Made by a program: the position numbers and the translations under genes. Source: Chytridium lagenaria (Eukaryota > Chytridiomycota > Chytridiomycetes > Chytridiales > Chytridiaceae). From it: a DNA stretch of 64,000 nt. Positions 60,309 to 64,000 of this stretch are shown here, in pieces. Each line of letters opens with the position of its first letter. Position 1 is the stretch's first letter. The DNA lies in NCBI GenBank assembly GCA_025449115.1, contig JAHLKC010000136.1, positions 50,625 through 114,624 on the forward strand. Direction: 5' to 3'. The notes below the pieces were generated by a model, which saw only the letters and a program-made list of their open reading frames with translations, did not search any database and was not told the DNA's origin.

Positions 60309-62551
60309 CTAAATTAAGAAAAATCCGCAATTTGAATTCTCCAACGCTTTCCTGAGCCTCTCCTCTAATTTCTCCCGGCTTTCATATTCATTAAGTAGCA
60401 ATACATTGTAACAAGTATGCGAGGTAGGGCAAACGATCACTATAAGATGGTTAAACACGTCTGTAGCGTAACATTTTCTTACGTGTCAGGACCGTTTCGA
60501 GAAACAATGAATTGAAGTTTGGAAAGTCCACCAGCTGGAACTCTATCGGAGCCGGTCACAAAAAATAACAGCCTTCGCTTATCCTCTCTCGAAAAAGTAT
60601 GCACTACTTCCCAGAAATCGCGGATAAACGCACTCTCAACTGTAAATCCACCATCATACTGAGTTGCCTTTTCTGTCCAATTGTTAGAGAAGACAATCGC
60701 TTAATCGCCCACCGAGTTCGTCAAAATCCAATACTTCCGATCCCACAACTAGTTCCTGAAGTTCTTCCGGTCTAAAAAGCAATAATGCACCTTTTTCCAC
60801 AACGCAATTGAATCCCTCAACAAACGCAGTAAAAGCCGCGCTAATTGATTTATCCATGAGAAAATCTACATATAATTTCACAAAATCTGTTCGATTTTCC
60901 TTTGTCACCGAATACTTGCCCCCCTTGTCGCAATTCCGCCGTCTTGGGACCAAAGATTGTAGAGTAGGTCACCTCATACGTCCAACAGTACGTATCCTCG
61001 ACGTCTCCATCAAATTCAAGGAGGTCTTTTAACCCTTTCCACAGCATCGGGTCAAGTTCATGAAGATCGTCCAAAGTGACAGGCATTTTTAAAAGTTTTT
61101 TGTACAGGGCGAGGGGAAAGCGAATGTCAAGAGTGACCCCATTATAAAGCGCTAGCCCAAAAAGCTTTCCTGTCAAATAGTTCAGTGGATGCAAAATGAA
61201 GGATATAGCTGTACCGATGAGAACATATTCTTCCATAAGTTCGATATCGAGAGAATCAGCACACTTTGAGAACCAGAACAAGCGAGAATCAAGAAAAGCC
61301 TCAAACATTCCTAGTGTAGTTGTTATGTGTGCAAACAAATATTAACAATCCTACCATGACCGGGGTCGAAGATGTTCTTAATGATTATCTGGAAAAACTC
61401 TTTTTGAATCCCTCCTTCATCAACACCCTCTTCTCCAACAAAACTAACGCGTAATTGCTTTTTTAAATCATGAGAAGATTTTGATGAAATTTGTAAGATC
61501 GCGTCCCGAACTACATGTTCTCGTCGAACCTCCACTGCATCAGTTAGGTAAATTTTCATTATGCTAACTAACGTTGAAGATATGGGCTGTTGACGCCAAT
61601 AAACATGGCACGGAAAAAAGAGTCCTGTAATTCATGCCTCATATTGATCATAGATTCAATCTTAAGAATGTCCGCCTTTGTTGCAGTGCTCAACAAGAAG
61701 GGTGAGTCCAGGAATGAAAATCTATGCAAGAGAGCTAAGTGCAAGTTGCTTATATAGGTGCTACTTACCCTTGGTTGCTTTTCCATTTCGGGTAGTCTTC
61801 CTTCAGACTTAAGCTCGCCTCAATGGCCGGTTATAGAAAGATTGAAATGGAATAAAATTGTACGTCTCGTTGATTTCATCTATGACGCGTCAGAAAAGCC
61901 TCTTGAAATAAATATTACTTAATAGTTCCAAGCAAAGAACAGCATTCACCACGGATGTATCTTTCAACGAGGATATCCTTTCCTTCTCAGCCACCGCCAG
62001 CATAATGAATGATTGGAAGCACCCCACAAGCTTTTGGAAGATAACACCAGACTTGCTGAGAGGCTCTTGACGCAAAGCACCAAGAAGAAACTCTTGAAAT
62101 TGGATCCTATGGTCAGAGTCAAGGTTGGCGATATTTTCGCAGAGTTGGGGCATGAAACTCATGCTGCCCTCGTTCCCATTTGTCATGGCAACCACACAGA
62201 GGAATAAAAAAGCTCCTTCAAAACATCGACTGTAATATCCGTATCAGTTAGAGACTGTGGTAGCTCATTTGGGTCCAAGTGGGGCACCACAGCTGCAGCT
62301 TGCTTTACTTCAAAGTTAGAGCAAACTAACAGCAGAAATTCACGCATAACACCAAAATCACCAAGACTTAAAATAGAGACAGGTAACAAAAAGATAATAA
62401 CCAATATACTCTGCCACTCCTCTAAAGCGTTAAATATTGTAGCGTGTGCCTGCAGCTTGCCTACGCTGCCCTCTGGCACGGGCGTGCGCTGGTAGATCTT
62501 CGAGGCGACCAAGTCATTCACGGCAATGACTGAATTGTCAGAAGCAACCAT
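60309..62551 (-). CDS. HECT E3 ubiquitin ligase, UBE3A/HECTD2-like
   Basis: An E3 that takes ubiquitin from an E2 on a cysteine and passes it to substrate. The N-terminal part is poorly conserved ([20 protein letters not shown]). The helical stretch before HECT contains [20 protein letters not shown] and [16 protein letters not shown], matching UBE3A order. The HECT domain then has [117 protein letters not shown], and the catalytic cysteine in [20 protein letters not shown] (codon at 60411-60413), ending NSNCGFFLI. An extra C in the run 60919-60924 breaks the frame between ELRQGG and KYSVTKENR. The true start is uncertain; the chosen ATG is 20 bp from the PAN3 ATG. Confidence 0.9.
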
Positions 62552-62571
62552 TTCTATGTCGTACAAAGGTG

Positions 62572-64000
62572 ATGGCCTCCCCTTCAAAGGGCTCTCGGCC
62601 AAAGGACCGCCTCTGTCGCTACGTTATCATTCATGGGTTCTGCAAGTTTGAGGGTCAGGGATGCGAGTTTAACCACGACGTGGTGCGTTGTTTTCCTCTA
62701 CTCATTGCTCTTTCTTTCTCGAGAAACCGTGCATACCTGTTGATTCTCTTTGTTTCAGTTCTCTTGTTTCATTCTCTCTGAATTATTCCCTTTCACCATG
62801 TGATGCGTTTGACATGCTATCTGCTCTGACATAATCTACTGCATAAATAATCTAATTAGCCAAAGAAGGCCCTTAATACTGTTTCTTCAAGCCCAGACCT
62901 GTAAGCATGGCCCGTGTAAAGCCCTTCTGAAATGGGAAACAATATTCATGGTTTAAAGGAGGAGAGCAAATGTTAGGCCCGACCAGCAAGCGTTTCAAAA
63001 CACAAAATTGGGTAAAACAGGCTTTAAGCATGACCAAGGAACGTCTGGATACATTGGTAAATAGAGCCAATCTGCAAATGTTGACGATTATAGGGGATGG
63101 TTCACATCATGCTCCCAATTACAGAGGCAAAGGACATAGGTTGGCAGCATTGTTAAGAGTATACTGAATGCTTATTATCAGGGCGCATGAGTTTCCCAAT
63201 ATGAATCCTTATCACGCTCCGACTTATGAGGTATTGGAAATCATTTTGAGCAAACTACTAAAGAAACAAGAAATCGGAGCACTTCTCATTTTACAATCCT
63301 TACGACCAACCTCAAGGGCTTCCTATCGCACGGCTTCCGGTACTTTAGTGAATGAGTAATTGCTCTAATAATTTAAGCTTGATTATAGCTTATATAAATC
63401 GGCTGTCTCGCTTCTCGTCGATCCGAAAAAAGCAAAAACCCGCACCAAATACCTTCTTCATTGCCGACTCGCTTCGCGAAGAATTACAAAAGAAAGGAGA
63501 GGCTGTAATGGACGCGTTTCTCCTCATCGTACGAGTGGCCTCCATCTTATGATGCTGAATAATTATTAGATAGCGAGTTCCCTATACCCCATGAGCTTCA
63601 TTCGTATCATAACCTGACGCATATGGAGTCGGCTCATCAAAGGAGCAGTCGTTTTTTTGGTTTTCCTACGTGGGTGTTTAAGGCCATCAACACCGTAGAT
63701 GGGAAACCATATGCCTTGCGCAGGATTGAAGGTTTGAGTTCAACCGACCCCCTGACGCTCATGAATATTTAAGGGTTTCGATTAATGAATGAAGGTTTTC
63801 TATCCGCCTGCGAAGGTGGAGACGTATTAGGCATTCTTGCATCGTTTCCTTCCGGGAAGGGTTTAGTACACTGCTTTTGGAGATAATTGTACGCTTTACG
63901 CTCTTTGGCTTCACTGATTCCTCCAGCTTTAATATTTGTTCACGACTACTTTCCCCTTGCTGAAACTTTGCATGCAAAGCATTTTTTCGTCTGTTTTAGC
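62572..64000 (+). CDS. PAN3: PAN3, poly(A) nuclease regulatory subunit (3' end beyond window)
   Basis: The pseudokinase adaptor that brings the PAN2 deadenylase to poly(A)-binding protein. The start MASPSKGSRPKDRLCRYVII then HGFCKFEGQGCEFNHDV is the CCCH zinc finger at the PAN3 N-terminus (C-x-Y...G.CK.....C.FNHD). After a disordered region with several exons comes ADSLREELQKKGEAVM, HELHSYHNLTHMESAHQRSS and FFGFPTWVFKAINTVDGKPY with ALRRIEG, which is the nucleotide-binding start of the pseudokinase domain (S.VFGYQS.VYKA....G..Y.LRRI.G). Further parts (GFRL.NE.; C-terminal of the window FPLAETLHAKHF) continue in shifting frames, so one or more base losses are likely at 63770-63900. The gene is cut by the right edge. 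Confidence 0.88.

Overview
This window is nuclear DNA from a eukaryote, most likely a zoosporic (flagellated) fungus of the chytrid type. The fungal signs are a Swi3/Rsc8-like SWIRM protein, a Mis14-type kinetochore protein, QCR9, an IQGAP/Rng2 protein, an Atf1-like bZIP factor, Syp1-like endocytic and Eaf3-like chromatin proteins, and SFI1. The flagellar signs are LZTFL1 (BBS17), a probable TPGS1, MNS1 and LRRC23, which fungi that lost the flagellum are not expected to keep. The lineage is inferred from gene content only. Introns are many and mostly tiny (about 34-60 nt, GT..AG), so most genes lie across several reading frames. The standard genetic code fits every gene read.

Layout, left to right: PLPBP (+); SWI3-like (-) divergent from QCR9 (+); NSL1/Mis14 (-); a BSD-domain gene (-) divergent from a 5.8-kb SFI1 gene (+); acetoacetyl-CoA synthetase (-); RRP45 (-); LZTFL1 (+) tail-to-tail with a TPGS1-like gene (-); an ANKRD40-like gene (-); IQGAP (+); a gene-free stretch with degenerate tandem repeats; an ATF/CREB bZIP gene (-) with three perfect CRE palindromes upstream; an unidentified gene and a coiled-coil/SAP gene (-); MNS1 (+); UBE2K (+); monoacylglycerol lipase (+); GPAT3/4-type acyltransferase (-); a small basic protein (-); a long Ser-rich protein (-); LRRC23 (+); GSK3 (+); COPE (+); DSK2/ubiquilin (-); UXS1 (-); EAF3/MRG15 (-) divergent from SYP1/FCHO (+); ribosomal protein eL41 (-); GDT1 (-); a NIPA-type Mg transporter (+); a UBE3A-type HECT ligase (-) divergent from PAN3 (+), which runs off the right edge.

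The genes are mostly unlinked housekeeping functions, not an operon-like system. Three things stand out. The gene order is very compact: four divergent pairs have start codons only about 20-32 bp apart, and one convergent ciliary pair has stop codons 3 bp apart. The bZIP gene carries a triple CRE in its own upstream region. Many conserved genes, including GSK3, carry single-base breaks in homopolymer runs, which points to assembly or sequencing error more than to gene decay. I found no tRNA, rRNA, transposon or CRISPR array that I could support.
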